The position numbers and the translations under genes were made by a program. The notes beneath the pieces were generated by a model that was not told the DNA's origin, did not search any database, and saw only the letters and a program-made list of their open reading frames with translations. Shown here one piece after another: positions 1 to 12,550 of a stretch of DNA of 64,000 nucleotides (positions are counted from its first letter, which is position 1; every line of letters starts with the position of its first letter). Origin of the DNA: Lycorma delicatula (Eukaryota > Arthropoda > Insecta > Hemiptera > Fulgoridae); contig NC_134457.1 in NCBI RefSeq assembly GCF_047948215.1, positions 87,802,898-87,866,897 on the forward strand, given 5' to 3'.

Positions 1-650
1 AAGTAGTTCAAAATTATTACTATTAATTAATTATTGATTGGTATTTAATTTCTTTAAGATTTAATTTATCGGTACGAATGATTTTTTTTAATGAACTGAT
101 ATAAGGTTAATTAAGTTTAAAAAAGTTGCACAATTTTAAAAGAAAGTAAAACAACTTATCATATTTCTTTTCAATGAATTGAACAATAGGTAACCTTCGT
201 TCCAGCTTTGTCCTACGTCATTGTATATATATATTAAATATGAATGAGGACTTTTTGTTTGTTTTTTTTTTTTTTAATTTAATGGTTGTCCACTTAATAC
301 TTATTAAAAAAAATTACTAATTTAGGATTTTTTATAATTAAAAAAATATTCTTGGTGTAAATATTATTAATATCTTTATTAACTATCAAGAGAATTATTT
401 TTATTTTTATTTTACACAATTGTTCTACGATAAAAAAAATTAGTTGACGTTAGGCAAAAAAATCCGCGTAAATACACAGAAATTAAGTAATTAAAGGCAT
501 GAGTGAGAAAACCAAGCGAATTTAAAATGGTTAACAAGGCTAAAAGGAGTAATAATTAGATTTACTATTATTATAATTTTTCGGTAAAAAATGAAAGTAT
601 AAACTTGATTTTTGGAGTGTGTAATCTTCATGTGAATATCTAAAAAGCAG
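1..650. other. AT-rich DNA, no feature recognised
   Basis: Simple AT-rich sequence with homopolymer runs of A and T. No reading frame with recognisable protein similarity, tRNA-like structure or repeat shared with the rest of the window was seen. Confidence 0.5.
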
Positions 651-654
651 TTTC

Positions 655-800
655 CAGATTTTTTGAAATTCAACATTGAATGGGGGGGTGAGATAGGTAA
701 AACATCTCGAACAATGACTGCAAATTTTCCCCATTTCAGACTATATACTAAACGAGACATTAACTCGATGTGGGTTTGTAAATACTCTTCAGATAAATAT
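655..800 (-). repeat. Dispersed repeat family H, copy 1
   Basis: On the minus strand this stretch closely matches 36530-36640 on the plus strand. Both carry, in order, a segment reading ttatctgaagagtattt, then aatgtctcgttta, then aatggggaaaatttgcagt, then cattgttc. A 106-codon open frame crosses it on the minus strand, but the two copies do not preserve the same protein along their length. The frame is therefore probably incidental. The family is not identified; it may be part of a LINE, because copy 2 abuts a LINE reverse-transcriptase relic. Confidence 0.55.
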
Positions 801-1789
801 CTGAAAACCATTTTCGGGTGGGTATTTTGAATTTTAATATTTTAAGGGGTAAAAAGCATAAATTGTTTTTTACATATTTGCTGTTTTATGCTTCCTCAAT
901 TGAATCAATCTTAACAATTGTTATGGTAATTTACGTTTGTAATTCTGTATTTCGCGAGCGAAGCCGCGACAGAAATCTAAAAACCAATTAGAGTTGTATG
1001 ATTTTTGTAAGAAATAAATTATTTAAAAATGCTGTTACAAAATTTTTGTAAAATAATTTTTGAAAACTAGTCGAAATATACAACTCCGGGACCTATTTAA
1101 TTAATGCTTTACCCAAAAAGCAGACTGAAACACCAAATTTCCTCCTTAGTTTGTGTTAGGTATTTCAGCACAGTTTTAATCTACTCTTGGAGCAGAAATT
1201 AGAACAAAATATTTTGCCAACAGTAATTCAAAAACAAAGCATTTCTAGATTTTTTTTAGGAACCATTTTATGCTTTTATTTATGTCCGAGATAAGTTCCC
1301 TCCCAGATTTTACAGAGCAATTTTGAATCATCTATATACCGGAAGCAAATTTATTAATTCATCTCTTTTCTTCAACCAAATATGTTCTGGTTTGAACATC
1401 AATCAATACAAAAATTTGAGATCACTGATACGCTTTATAAGAATTTATAGCATTGGATTGAGAATTTGAATTATATGTTTTCGGAGTTTTTAGAAAATAC
1501 TGACGTAGATTAGAGTGAATTGACTTTGTATCCTGTATACGTATATTCAGTGAAGGTTAGGAGACTGAATTTATTAAGCTAATTTATTAATTATTTTATT
1601 TATTAATCTATTAAAACAATTATTTTTACTTAAAATATGGAGGAGAAGTTCTTAATTTTAACCGCATGAATTCTTTATTATTATTATTCTTTTTAAATAA
1701 GTATATATAGATTTCATTCTTCACCATACAGATCAATTTTTATTATTTCTTAAATGCCATTTTGAAGTGGCCTAATAGGGAACACGCCA
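801..1789. other. AT-rich DNA, no feature recognised
   Basis: No supported gene, RNA or repeat boundary seen. The words gtatttcgcgagcgaagccgc near 948-968 are locally GC-rich but too short to assign. Confidence 0.4.
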
Positions 1790-2440
1790 ATATCATTTTT
1801 GTTTTGCTTCTTTTTTTCTTGTATTTTCTTTATTCTCTTGGAGTGTATCCGCTTTTCTTCTTCTGTCCATTTTCTTCTGGGGTTTTCCTACCTTTATCTG
1901 TAAGGACCTTTGCATTATAAATTCTTTTTTAAACTTCATCCTATTCAAACAGTCCTACTTTTTTTACCCTTACAAAAAAAAATTTCCTCTTTCATCTCCT
2001 TTACGTATCCTGTTTGGCTTATATTTCAAAACTTTATAGCGTTTTTTTTACAGCTCATAGATTTTTATTAGGATTTTTCTTTCGATTTTGAGTTTTTCTA
2101 GGCCGGATAGATTTGCTATTTCAATTCCGTATAAGACTACTGGTCTAATTACAGTATTTTAATGCCTCATTTTTGGGTTTATAAAAAGATTCTTTTTGCC
2201 GTAAATTATTTTGGTTAAGAAATTTAATTTTTCTAATCTAAATCTTAGGATTTCCAAAATTATTTTGTCCGTTCCATTTTTACTAATTATCTTCGTAAAT
2301 TTTTAAATTCAATAGTGACATTCATTTTTCAACAGTTTTTCTCTATTGATTTTTTGCAATAATCTTTGAGGTTTGTCATGATTTCGGTTTTTGAGAAGGA
2401 AATTTCAAACTTTTCTACTGTTTCTTTTACATCGTTAAGC
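1790..2440 (-). pseudogene. Non-LTR retrotransposon reverse transcriptase relic, C-terminal part
   Basis: Reading the minus strand gives scattered but ordered pieces of a LINE polymerase C-terminal region: LNFLTKIIYGKKNLFINPK, then VIRPVVLYGIEIANLSGLEK and IERKILIKIY. These match the post-catalytic RxxVLYGxE region common in insect LINE open reading frames. A downstream basic tail, WTEEEKRIHSKRIKKIQEK, follows near 1800-1860. Many stops and frameshifts interrupt it and the catalytic ADD box is not visible. The same family seems to occur at 31575-32620, which ends in a similar basic tail. The LINE clade is not settled. Confidence 0.65.
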
Positions 2441-2449
2441 TTTATTTAC

Positions 2450-4255
2450 TATTTTTAATTTAATTTAATTATTTCTGGTAATTTAATTTTTTTTGAAGTG
2501 GAATATCTCTGATTGTTCTATTTTAAATTTGTTCTATATTGTTTATGAGGAACCATTTTTAATGAAAAATTACGTCGTCTTTATAGACAAAATTAAGATA
2601 TTTTTCTCCTCTTTTTATCAGCCATTGTTTAAAATTGGATTGTAATTATTGTGTATTAGACTGAAATATAAGCCTGATGACAATCACATATTCAAAGTAT
2701 TTTTGAAAATTCAACAAACTTATACGAAAGGTTCTAGGATAAACGTTTGTTAAACGTTTTACACAATCGGTTCCTAAATTCTGTTCTAGTGAATTTATTG
2801 TTGAATTCTAGTTAGTGATAGTCCGATAAAATAAGAATGTAACATAACATAATAGTTGTAAAATAAATCTGTGAAAGGAATTTAAAAAGATTTAGACCGA
2901 CAATAGTTTTAAAATAATAGAAAAAGATACCGTTTTATTTTTTCCTGACGACGCTAACATCTGATGTCTTCCAAATCAGGTTTCTGCGTAATACCTCTAT
3001 CCAAAAAATCAAACAAACAAAAAGAAATTCAACTTCTTTGGGAAGTAACAAAATTTTAGGTTTCGAATAATGATGTACAATTTACTCGTATTATGGAAAA
3101 TTATATATTACCGAACAATTAATTTATTTATTCGCACCTCTATACTAGCGTCGTGGAGATGGCAATCGGATAAAAAACAAAAGCAGTAAAACGAAGTGCA
3201 CGCATCAGTCTAGTGAACGTAGACGTAATTTAATCTGATCACAGGACCACCGGCGGCACTACGCAGCGTGTGAATACCTTTGTAATAAAATAATCGAGAC
3301 TCATTTCATACATAAGCGATTTATTTTAATTTAAAGCTAATACATTTTTTTTACATAATGATTAAAGCAATAGTTCGTTACATAAATAATCAATTTAATA
3401 ATAACGCCGTAAATTAAACTACTGGTATAATTTACTTATACCTGTTGACTTTGACTTGATATTTGTTTTTTTTTTTATTTTAAATTTAATTATAATCGTC
3501 AAATTACCTTTTATGCATTAATGATAATTATAGTAGTAATATTATGTAATTTTTGTGATTACAAATAGTAAATTAAAAAATACTTTTCAATATCATCATT
3601 ACAATAAATCAAAAAATAATTATAGTTAAATATTTAAGACAACTGAATTGGTAATGATGTGAATAAAATTAAATAAAAATTACTAAGTATATCTAAGGAT
3701 TTAAAATTGGACCACCTTTGATTTGAATAAAAATCGATTTTTTATCTTTTATTTTTTATTTATTTGTATACTTTTATTATTATTATAATTATTTGTATAT
3801 ATATGTTTGTGTATATATATATATATATGCACACACATAATATATATATATATTTATATTTATACAAGATTAAATCATTTACCTTTAACAGTTAACCCAG
3901 TACTCAAGACGAAATCTGTTCATATCCTCTACCTTTATCAACCTCCACACTTCGCTCAAGGAGATCAATCAAACCAAAATTTGCAATCATTTTACGTTCA
4001 TTAATTCTCCACCTACTGAATTTCACTTGCTACAAGAGTTCTTACACTTCTATTTTTAGTGCCCTAAGCGGTATTTATTAATATTCTACAATAATATCAG
4101 TTACATTAAATAATTTTAAGAATTTTTCTTATCTATTTTCTCCATTATGATTTTAAAGGTGGTGTTTTAAGAATTTGTTATAAACACGTAGATTATTATT
4201 AAAAGTAAATGTTTTTCTTAAAAAAAAAATGTAATTTTCTTATGTAAATTTATTA
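2450..4255. other. Intergenic AT-rich DNA with a short GC-rich block and an (AT)n tract
   Basis: Mostly featureless. Positions 3131-3285 are clearly richer in G and C than their surroundings and contain the arthropod initiator-like word TCAGTC near 3207, so a promoter or noncoding first exon is possible but unproven. Positions 3806-3856 hold imperfect (TA)n microsatellite sequence. Confidence 0.4.
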
Positions 4256-4259
4256 CAAG

Positions 4260-4530
4260 CCCACCGGGCTGATCTAGCAGTATATTAATCGTCGCAAAAT
4301 CACCTTTTTAACAGCTGATTTTCGAAGTCGAAGGTTCTGAATTCAAATACTAGTAAAAATTAATTGTTTTTATACGGATTTGAATATTAGACAATGGATA
4401 CTGGTGGTGGTTGGGATTCAATTAAGCACACGTCTTAGGAATGGTCGGCCTGAGTCTGTACAAGACTACACCTCATTTCATGTCATACAAATCATCCTTA
4501 TCTCATTGGGCAATTGAGGGCTGCTTATTG
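4260..4530 (+). mobile_element. tRNA-derived SINE family 2, degenerate copy
   Basis: It begins with cccaccgggctgatctag and continues through cagctgattttcgaagtcga, atttgaatattagacaatgg, ggtggttgggattcaatta and gtcttaggaatggtcggcctga. This is the same order of segments as the intact copy at 51565-51872. The head resembles a tRNA-like promoter region. The 3' end beyond about 4500 diverges and no target-site duplication was found. It is an old, drifted copy. Confidence 0.8.
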
Positions 4531-4539
4531 TTCACTTAT

Positions 4540-5610
4540 CAGTTAACCAAGGGCTTTATCCTCGACGGATTACTTCTTAAGAGCAATCTAAGTGGAATAT
4601 TAAAGTATGTAAATATACTAAATAAAAAATTACGTAAAAGATTATTCTACACTGAGTAAATTTTGATGTATAGGATCAACAGTAACCGTTCTCCCTAGCC
4701 CCTTTTCGAAATTGTAACCAAAATTAAATGGCATCAATGACGTACAAATTTCATGAAAATCGGTTATTCGGTCTGAAGATATCAAACAGAAAAGAGGTAA
4801 CAAAAATAAATATCATATTGTCGAAAAAAATTAGGCTTATTATACTCCAATTCCCTGAATGAAATTTCACAAATACTTAATCAAAGTGAAATTAAAATAT
4901 AATAGAATAATGTAATTAGTGTAAAAATGTGACTAAATCCAGAAACAACAAAAAAAAAGAATAATGTTTTTTACTCCAACCCTTTACTTGGCTTTGAATA
5001 AAACCTGATACAATCAGAAATTATCTAAGAGCAGCGATTCTCAACCTTTTTAGCTCCACGACCAAATTAACAATAAATTAACTGGTAAGTCGTTATTAAA
5101 TGTTTAATTGAAATATAAGTTTATCGAAAAGTAATCAGACATTTTTAAAATCATTAAATAGTGAATGTAATAGTTCTGTGCGGTTTAAAAAAGTAGTACA
5201 GCATTAAATATATAAAGTAGTAAATAATTAATTAATTTGATACGCTGGTTTTATGATCAATAATAGAAAATACTCATAATTCTTAACAAGGTCAGTTCAG
5301 CATGCAACTTATAAAATCTTAAATACATTAAGTTATTTTAAGACATATTACAGGATACGAAAATATATTTAATATCCTGTAAAAGCTATCTTGGGGTTAT
5401 AAATATTCAAATTTTGTATACAACTAACTATGTAGTAATTTATTTATTATTTATTTAATGTATTTACTTTTTTCGTAGTGAATACAAACTTCTATGAAAA
5501 ATAACCTAAAGAAAATAATTTTAATAAGCATATTTATTTCAAATGCGGACGAAAAGAAACAGAAGTCTACATATACTAACAAATATTTGTTGATATTAAA
5601 AATAAAAAAA
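4540..5610. other. Intergenic DNA, no gene recognised
   Basis: The phrase tttcatgaaaatcggttatt near 4752 resembles sequence often found near transposon ends, but no element could be delimited. The rest is AT-rich without a recognisable feature. Confidence 0.4.
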
Positions 5611-6234
5611 TCTAATGTGGGCACCATATGACTTCCTTGTACGCCTATTAAATTACATATAATAACTTCTGATATCTTTTCATAAATATAGTTTTTTTTG
5701 TTATTATTGAATTATTATTTATTGTATTTTTTTGCAATTATAGGTTAATAATTATTTATAAATCAATAAATATAAATTAAAAAAGAAGTTAAAAAAAGGA
5801 GATGAAGTCGGGTTTGAACCGAGGTGCTTTCCCCTTGTAAGATCCAAATATTTCATTAATTAAAATTTTATTTGGTTATAACTCTGGAACCAATGAAAAT
5901 AAGTACCACTTACGGTACATCGTTGAAAAGCTCTCAATGAGAACTTATTACTGAAGTTAAAAAAAATTTCAAAATCCAAATATGTTTTGATTGTGGGATT
6001 TTTTGGATACTTCTGGTCCAGTAGATTGAAATCAAAAAGGGAGGTGCACAACTAGATTTTGCAACAGTCTTAAATCCAAAATTTCAAACGTCCTACGGCT
6101 AATCGTTTTTTAATTATGCGAGATACAAACGCAGATACGTACAGACGTCACGTCGAACTATTCAAAATGGATATTTCCGTTGTAATCTGAAAACTGTAAT
6201 TTTTCGCGATGACAATATTTCCTTTACAAGAAAG
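5611..6234 (+). mobile_element. Dispersed family A, short copy
   Basis: The copy starts at tctaatgtgggcaccatatgacttccttgtacgcc and ends at ctttacaagaaagt followed by A residues. The left end carries the family's hairpin (ATGTGG, short loop, CCACAT in better copies) and the subterminal word acttccttgtacg. The right end carries a degraded inverted copy of that word. The internal sequence (aaatatttcattaattaaaatttta, ggtacatcgttgaaaagctct, gatacgtacagacgtcacg) is shared with 10990-11430, 27290-27776, 18036-18200 and 49061-49360. It has no coding core and is probably a non-autonomous derivative of the long copies at 9967 and 49061. Confidence 0.85.
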
Positions 6235-8000
6235 TAAAAATATCGATAAAACAGAATTAAAAAATATTTTCCCAATTTTAAGAAAAACAATTTTTACAAG
6301 ATCCCAGAAAATAAATTTGAAAGTACAGTAAAAAGACAAAAATGAAACAAATGATTCACCTAACCTCGTTGCATTCATTTTAAAATTTGATGTAAATGTT
6401 TATAAATCATTTTAAAAAAAATTGAAATATCTCTTTGTACATTGATATTTTTTTTAAACATTCTATTTTTTTTTTTATAAATTTCTTGCACAATGACGGT
6501 TTATAAATTATAAAATTTTATGGAAGGTTGTGATATAAATTTCTTACAATAGATATCTCCATACAAAACGAAAAATCTTATTTAATACATATTAAATATT
6601 ACTGGATCATGAATGTTTATTATTTATTTTGAAACATTTCACTTTTACGTCTTAATTATTTAAGATGTTTATGAAAGTATAGACTACGACAACATAAATA
6701 CATAAATTTTCAACAAAAAAAATGTTTTTATTAACGTTTTACTGTTATTTATTAATTAAATTTATTAATGAATTAGAAATAGCCTACATGTTTATAATTT
6801 TGTACTGCCTAGACATTTCGTTTTAACGCGTAACGAAAGTCAAAATTTCTTATTATATACTTTTTTACCAGCAATTCATTTATTCGATTGAAACCAAAAA
6901 TCCGTTTCTCATCCGTAATTTATTTGTATTTCATTGTTTTGAAGATCTACTGTAATAATTTATTAACGGAAACATTAATCAATTAACGAACGCTATTTAG
7001 TATATTTTGTAACATATACGTTATCAGTATTTAGATTTACTATTTTATGTATACTTTTGACGATAATAATACCATCCTTTTTTCTGGTAATGTTACTAAA
7101 CTGTAATAATTTTTATCCGAGAAAACAAACAGACTTCTCTTGTGTTGATAGTTATTAAACGTATACTATTCTAATAATACTTTATTTAAATAAAGTTGAA
7201 TGTATTTTTGTGTAAATCATTCACGATTTACTAATTTAAGTGATGTATTACAAAGTTTAAAATTAAATTTGAAAATGAAATAAGTTTTTTTATCAATCAA
7301 CATTTAGTAAAATAATCAAACTGTTTTTATTTATAATTCAGTCAAGAAAATTGAGAAAAGAAATCCATACTTTTGAAAGCGATATAAAAAAAATTTAATC
7401 TAAAGGAAAAATACCATGGTAATGATGAAATTTGAATAAATATTCTTAATTAAAAACTGGAGTTTGATCATAATAATTATTATTATTGTTATTTTAAAAC
7501 TTTTTCCATTACAATAAAGTTTTAAAAATAATTCTTTCATTTTTGAAAAAAAAACGATGTGAATTTTCCAAAAATTTGCATAGGGCTTAAAAAAAATCTA
7601 ATTTCGCTGAATAATTTTAAAAGAATTATTTTAGCTTACAATTAAATATTTTTCTCCTGTTTTCTATGTAATGATGTCAAATCATATCTCTACTATAATA
7701 ATGCGAGTGAACTCATTAGAGGTGGAAATGTCTTGAACTCGAAAGTTTTTTCAGAAAGATTAAAGAATTTGAATCGTGTTAAATAAATAGAATTATTATT
7801 ATTTTAAAGTAATATTAATTAAATGATTTTACAAAGCTTGAATTTTCTGTATTCCTATTCAATATTGTATAAAGATGTGCTCAAATAATTTTCATTTTTC
7901 TGTGATTTATTTTGTAGAAATATTTATTTCCTTCATTATTTACTTAACATTATTTTATACTTCACATTTAAAATAATTAATATGAACTTAAATCACATCT
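6235..8000. other. AT-rich DNA, no feature recognised
   Basis: Long AT-rich stretch with many TTATT and AATAA words. No exon-like GC shift, transposon end or RNA gene was recognised. Confidence 0.4.
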
Positions 8001-8001
8001 A

Positions 8002-9060
8002 TTTTTACTTTCCTGGCATCACAGATCTAGAGCTATGCTACAAGAAGAAAAGTATGGTAATAAGTTAAAAAAAAGAGTATGGGTATTTTATTGCATTTCT
8101 CGACGTTTCATGATGCCCCACGAACCCCAAAAAACAAAAAAAAGATATAATGTTCGTACGGTACGTATGTATGAGTGTTACGTGTTTGAACGATTTTGCT
8201 AAAATACTCTTGTAGATGGTGCAATTTGCTGGTAAAATTTTGGAGGTCAATTTTCTCAAAATTTTGCAAGCATAACTCCACTTTATATTAAGCTCAGTAC
8301 TTGTGTACATGCTTATCTTACCATTTTAGAAATAATTTTGTCCCAAAATTTCCCCTTCCAAAAAAATTGAAAAAAGTTAATTTTTATTTAATACATATTT
8401 TTTATATCTTTCTAAGCGTTTTTCTTCTTAATCCTGTGGATTCCTTCTGGAGCATAGGGCCTCCACTGTTCCTTTCCACCTGACTCTGTTGGTCGCCTCC
8501 TGCTTGATCTCTCAGATCTTTCATCTCTCTCTCAACTCCACCATAAATGACCTCTTCCAAGTATTTCTCGGCCTACCAACCTTTCTTCCACCTGCAGGAG
8601 TCTACTTAAGGGCTTCACTAGCCACCACTAGCTTCTTTCCGAAGAGTGTGGCCTTCTTTTGAGCCCCACTTAATTCTTTTGAGTTGCACTTCTATGGGTT
8701 CTTGGTTAGACCGTTGCCGCAATTCTTCGTCTGTTAAGAAGTCAGACTACCCGCTCCCCAATATTCTCCTCAAGCGTTTATTTACACATACTTGAAGATT
8801 TTTTGTGATTGTTCAGCTCAGCTTTCAGGATTCAAACCGTACAGTGACACATTCTTGACATCTGAGTTGAGAATCCGTTTCTTTTCCGTTAATTCACTAC
8901 CATTTAAAAATATTACTATTTAATCCAATACCATTTTATATTTATTTTAAATATCACTTTTTTATTGATAAATTGTGTATTTATTTTGTATATTTAATGT
9001 TAATTAGACGAACCTCCGCCCCAAAAAAGAAATATCAGGTAAAAGTTTTCATGTATCATT
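8002..9060 (-). mobile_element. Dispersed family B, copy 1, split by a LINE fragment
   Basis: It begins with tttttactttcctggcatc, agatctagagctatgctacaagaag and agtatggtaat, matching 12551-12610 nearly base for base. The segments taaaattttg, tttctcaaaattttgcaa, actttatattaag and tacatgcttaycttacc also match copy 2. A late block near 9005-9060 (cctccgccccaaaaaagaaat) matches copy 2 near 13500. Between them, 8425-8890 is foreign LINE sequence. The first 50 bases can fold, with actttcct against a right arm of the form agaaaagt, so the element ends in a hairpin like family A. Minus orientation is assigned by analogy with the 3' hairpin of family A. Confidence 0.7.
8425..8890 (-). pseudogene. RTE-like LINE polymerase C-terminus, decayed fragment
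   Basis: Translating the minus strand gives, in order, VSLYGLNPES, then degraded pieces corresponding to the ...ELWxRTNQxPIExQIKR...KW...HTLRK region, then KVGRPRNTWKRSFMVEL and DQAGGDQQSQVERNSGG. This order is familiar from the C-terminal tail of RTE-type endonuclease/reverse-transcriptase proteins in many invertebrates (recalled, not searched). Several frameshifts and stops lie between the blocks. Base composition is higher in G and C than the surrounding family B sequence, fitting an insertion into it. The polymerase catalytic core is absent. Confidence 0.75.
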
Positions 9061-9966
9061 ATTTTTCCAGTGTATAAGAATAAATAACCAATGCAGGAAA
9101 GTAAAAGTTGACACCTTTGCTGTCTGTATTTTTATTTTATAATAAATTGTTTATTTTATGATGTTGCTATGATCAAGGTTTTAACACAGTGTTTCCTTCA
9201 TCCACCCAAGGAAACCCTGGAACATTTACTTTTTTTATCGGTCGAGTAAATACCTACCGCACTCTTGACGCGATCTATTATACCAATAAAAATAAAAGTT
9301 ATTTTTATTTTTTAATATGCTATTTACAATGTCAGCTAATGATGATTTTTTTTAATACTATAAGTGGTTACTCGTTTAATATTTTAAGGAAAGTTTGTTG
9401 CAAACATCTTTTGAAAGTTTTCCTGTTTTGAAGTTTAAAATGTTAAGTTTATCAATGTTAAATTATCAAGTTTTTTTAAGAAGATTTAAAATAAGTAAAC
9501 CATCATTTGACTAGTATGTACGTACTATTTCTATCTTTATTATTTAAAACAAAATATGGTTAAGCTTTAGTGTACGCCTTCGACAGTTGTTTTTTTTTTT
9601 TTTTTTAATTTGTTCGAGAAATCCACATCATTCTTTTCATATGATCTTTTTGAAGGTAATTTCCAAAAAAAATCTGAGAGCAGAACTTTTTTGATCGAAA
9701 AACGATATAAATGAGAAAGTTTTGAAAACATGTTATGTTTGTAATTTTTACTTTGTATCAAGATTACAAATAACCTGATGTGTCATTTACAGTATTTTCG
9801 ACAAAACTGGTAATACAATTCTAGGTTGGAAAAAGCATATTACTGCATTCAAATAGCGTTCTCGATGTTAATTTTTTGAGATTTTTAGTTATTTTCTAAA
9901 TACTTCTATTTTTATTAAGACTTTCTTTTCTGGATATTTTTTAATGTTTACTTATGTTTTAAAAAG
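9061..9966. other. Intergenic DNA, no feature recognised
   Basis: AT-rich, with a run of T at 9590-9606. No similarity to the repeat families was noticed. Confidence 0.4.
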
Positions 9967-11430
9967 TCTGATGAGGACAGTACATGACTTCTTTGTACGC
10001 CAATTAAATTCTATATACACATTTTTAAAAGTACGTAAAATGTTATTTCATTAATAACTTCTGATTTTCAAATTTTTTTATTGTTATTAGTGAATTATTA
10101 TTTATTGTAAACATTTTTTTACAATCAGAGGTTAATAATTATTAATAATCAATATATTTAAATTTAAAAAAAGTTACAAAAAAAAGGAAAAAGAAAAAAG
10201 AAAGAAAATGTTGCTAACAAAAAAAAAAAAATAAACAGGAAGAAATGTTGCAAACAAAAAAATAATAACAAAATTAAGAGAAGATGATAAATATAAGGAG
10301 GAAGAAAACGTTAAAACCAAGGAAAGAATAAAAGTTAAGAGAGTATGAAGAATATAAAGGAGAGAAAATTTGAGACTAGAGAACGTGTACACAAATTAAG
10401 ATCAGAATTGTATCAAACCAAAGAGCGATTAAATGATCGGCAGCAAATAAACGAAATGACAATCAACTCCAACTTAAGGAGAATATTGTCCGACAATATC
10501 AGAAAAGTAATGAACCAAAAGATAAGAATTTTTTGCAATTTGTCAAATATCGGGCATGTATGTCTCAGTGTATATGTTGTTCTTGTGAGGGTCTATTTTT
10601 CAGTTACTCTGTAGTTAACTTTAATGTAGATAAAATTAAACTGAAATTACAGGATAATTAAATAAAATTAAACGGCAATTAAACTAGAAAATCCAAAAAC
10701 AATAGGATTCTAAATTATAATTTTCAATTAATATTAAATAATCAGATTTTTCACAAAATCTATAACATATACACACATATGTAATAATGCGTATTAAACT
10801 ACATTTTTAAACTACATAAAATTTTATTTCACTAATAACTTTTTATTTTTTTATATATATATATATTTTATTGTTATCGAATAATTGAGTAATTAAATAA
10901 TTTTACTGTAAAACTTTTTACAAACACGAGTTAATAATTATTAATAAATCAATATATTTAAATTAAAAAAATTTTTTTTAAAAAGGAAAGGAGATGAAGT
11001 CTGATTCGAACTGATGTGGCTTCCGCTTGAAAGATCCAAATATTTCATTAATTAAAATTTTATTTTGGCTATAACTCTGCAACCAATGAAACTTAAGTAC
11101 CACTTATGATATATCGTTGAAAAGATTTCAATGAGGGCTTATTACTGCAATTAAGAAAAAAACAAAATCCAAACGTTTTTGGATTTTGAGATTTTTTTGG
11201 ACATTTTTGGTTCAGTTAATTGCAATCAGAAGGGAAGATGCACAGCTAGATGTTACAACAGTCCTAAATCCAAAATTTCAATTTACTACGGCTAATCATT
11301 TTTAAGTTATACGAGATACATAGTACGTACAGACGTCACGCCGAAAGTAGTCAAAGTGGATATTTCCGTTGAAATCTGAAACCGAGATTTTTTGCGATCA
11401 CAATACTTTCTTTTCTTCGTACCAGGAAGT
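9967..11430 (+). mobile_element. Dispersed family A, long copy with coding core
   Basis: The left end is tctgatgaggacagtacatgacttctttgtacgcc and the right end cttcgtaccaggaagt followed by A residues. The subterminal words acttctttgtacg and cgtaccaggaagt are near-perfect inverted repeats of each other. A segment of about 200 bases after the left end (9985-10190: attaaattctatatacacattttt through ataatcaatatatttaaat) recurs in direct orientation at 10790-10975. Between the two copies lies a Lys/Glu-rich and Cys-rich coding relic. Short copies lack everything between these direct repeats, which suggests they arose by deletion between them. The element class is inferred, not proven (see findings). 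Confidence 0.8.
10330..10662 (+). pseudogene. Helitron-protein-like coding relic inside family A
   Basis: Frame 1 reads KERKFETRERVHKLRSELYQ and TKERLNDRQQ. A shift of one frame then continues NQLQLKENIVRQYQKSNE, KDKNFLQFVKYRACMSQ, CICCSCEGLFFSYSVV and VDKIKLKLQDN before a stop. The minus-strand copy at 49535-49916 gives the same series with only scattered replacements (RERVHKLRSKELYQTKERLND; NIVRQYRRSNE; KDKNFLQF; CCSCE-LFFS). The two copies therefore descend from one real protein. Charged R/E/K repeats followed by a short Cys-rich segment and a (L/W)FFxxSV motif resemble the N-terminal region of Helitron-type and related PIF1-like helicase proteins, from memory. The first part is in frame upstream of the Met at 10345, so the start is unknown. 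No helicase or Rep motif is present. Confidence 0.6.
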
Positions 11431-12340
11431 AAAAAAGCGTTAATGTTAAATTAATTGATTAGTAGGTAAGACTTTAGTAGATATCTAATGTTTTGGTTTA
11501 TATGACGACTTAAACAACATCGAAATATATAATAGATTTTTATTTATTAAGATTTTAGTAAAAAATATGCGTTTTCACGTATTGGTATGAAAGAAAAATT
11601 TAAATCGAATATTTTTTATGTCGGATTCTGATATGAATAGACCTGCTTTTTAGTAAAATCCTTCTAAACGTTTTTCATCTCTTTTTTAATTCAAGCATTA
11701 AGTGATACAAACTGAATTAAGATATCAATGTCGAGTTTTTTTTTATAACAAAAACCGCTTTGTAAATGCCTCGAGTATTTTCTATCGAGGGACAGGTAGG
11801 AAATAGAACCTTTGTCGTCATCACAAAACGTCCTCTTTTTTACAATAAATAACGCCGTTACGTCTGTTAATGTTTACATCTTAGTCCCCTTTTCAGCACT
11901 TTACAGTACCTTCATTGTAATTTTCAAAGTATAGTATAATTTATGTACACAGCTGACTAGTTTTGTATACTACGCAGTCGTGAGTTTTTTTTATCCTTTA
12001 TTGAATCTGAATTTATTAAAGAAATCAAAAGAATTTTTCTTTAAATAAGTTTTATTGAAACTATACTGCCTATATATTGCATAAAAATTGTTCTGATTTT
12101 AAGAAATTCTACAATATTATATTTAGGCCAGAAAAAAGCATTAAATCTAAGAATCTAAGAAGAAATCTCTTTCTTCAAATATTTATTTTCATGCAGTAAA
12201 ACTCTGTATTTATCCAGTAACCATAAAGACGGAAATATGTTTTAAATTTACGCACACTTTATTGGGATAGCTGACAAAATGATTAAATAAATGTTTTTTT
12301 GTTTTTTTTAAATTTGATAGTAATTTAGTATATAACCTTG
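11431..12340. other. Intergenic DNA, no feature recognised
   Basis: AT-rich, no transposon end, RNA gene or exon-like segment recognised. Confidence 0.4.
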
Positions 12341-12344
12341 AAAT

Positions 12345-12415
12345 TTAGGTGCTGGGATTCAAACCCAGGACCTTCTAGATGAAAGCCTGAGACTCCTTAC
12401 AGATGTCGGTTAATT
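12345..12415 (-). mobile_element. SINE family 1, tRNA-like head only
   Basis: On the minus strand it reads caggctttcatctagaaggtcctgggtttgaatcccagc. This matches the head of the SINE at 32904 (cggcctttcatccggagatcccggattcgaatcccgg). The internal promoter B box (ggtttgaatcc type) is retained; the A box is mutated and the body and tail are missing. It is not a functional tRNA gene. Confidence 0.6.
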
Positions 12416-12550
12416 TTAAAATAAATAACCATATTAACCGAATATAATTTTTCAGATCGGTAAGAGGTGTTACAAGAGAAGAGATATTAAAAAGTAAATG
12501 TATACAAGTGAGTAATGGAGTAACACGTGTATTTAATCGAATTATAAAGA

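Noticed and set aside
491..811. 106-codon minus-strand open frame
   Set aside because: It overlaps repeat family H; the second copy at 36530 does not preserve the protein.
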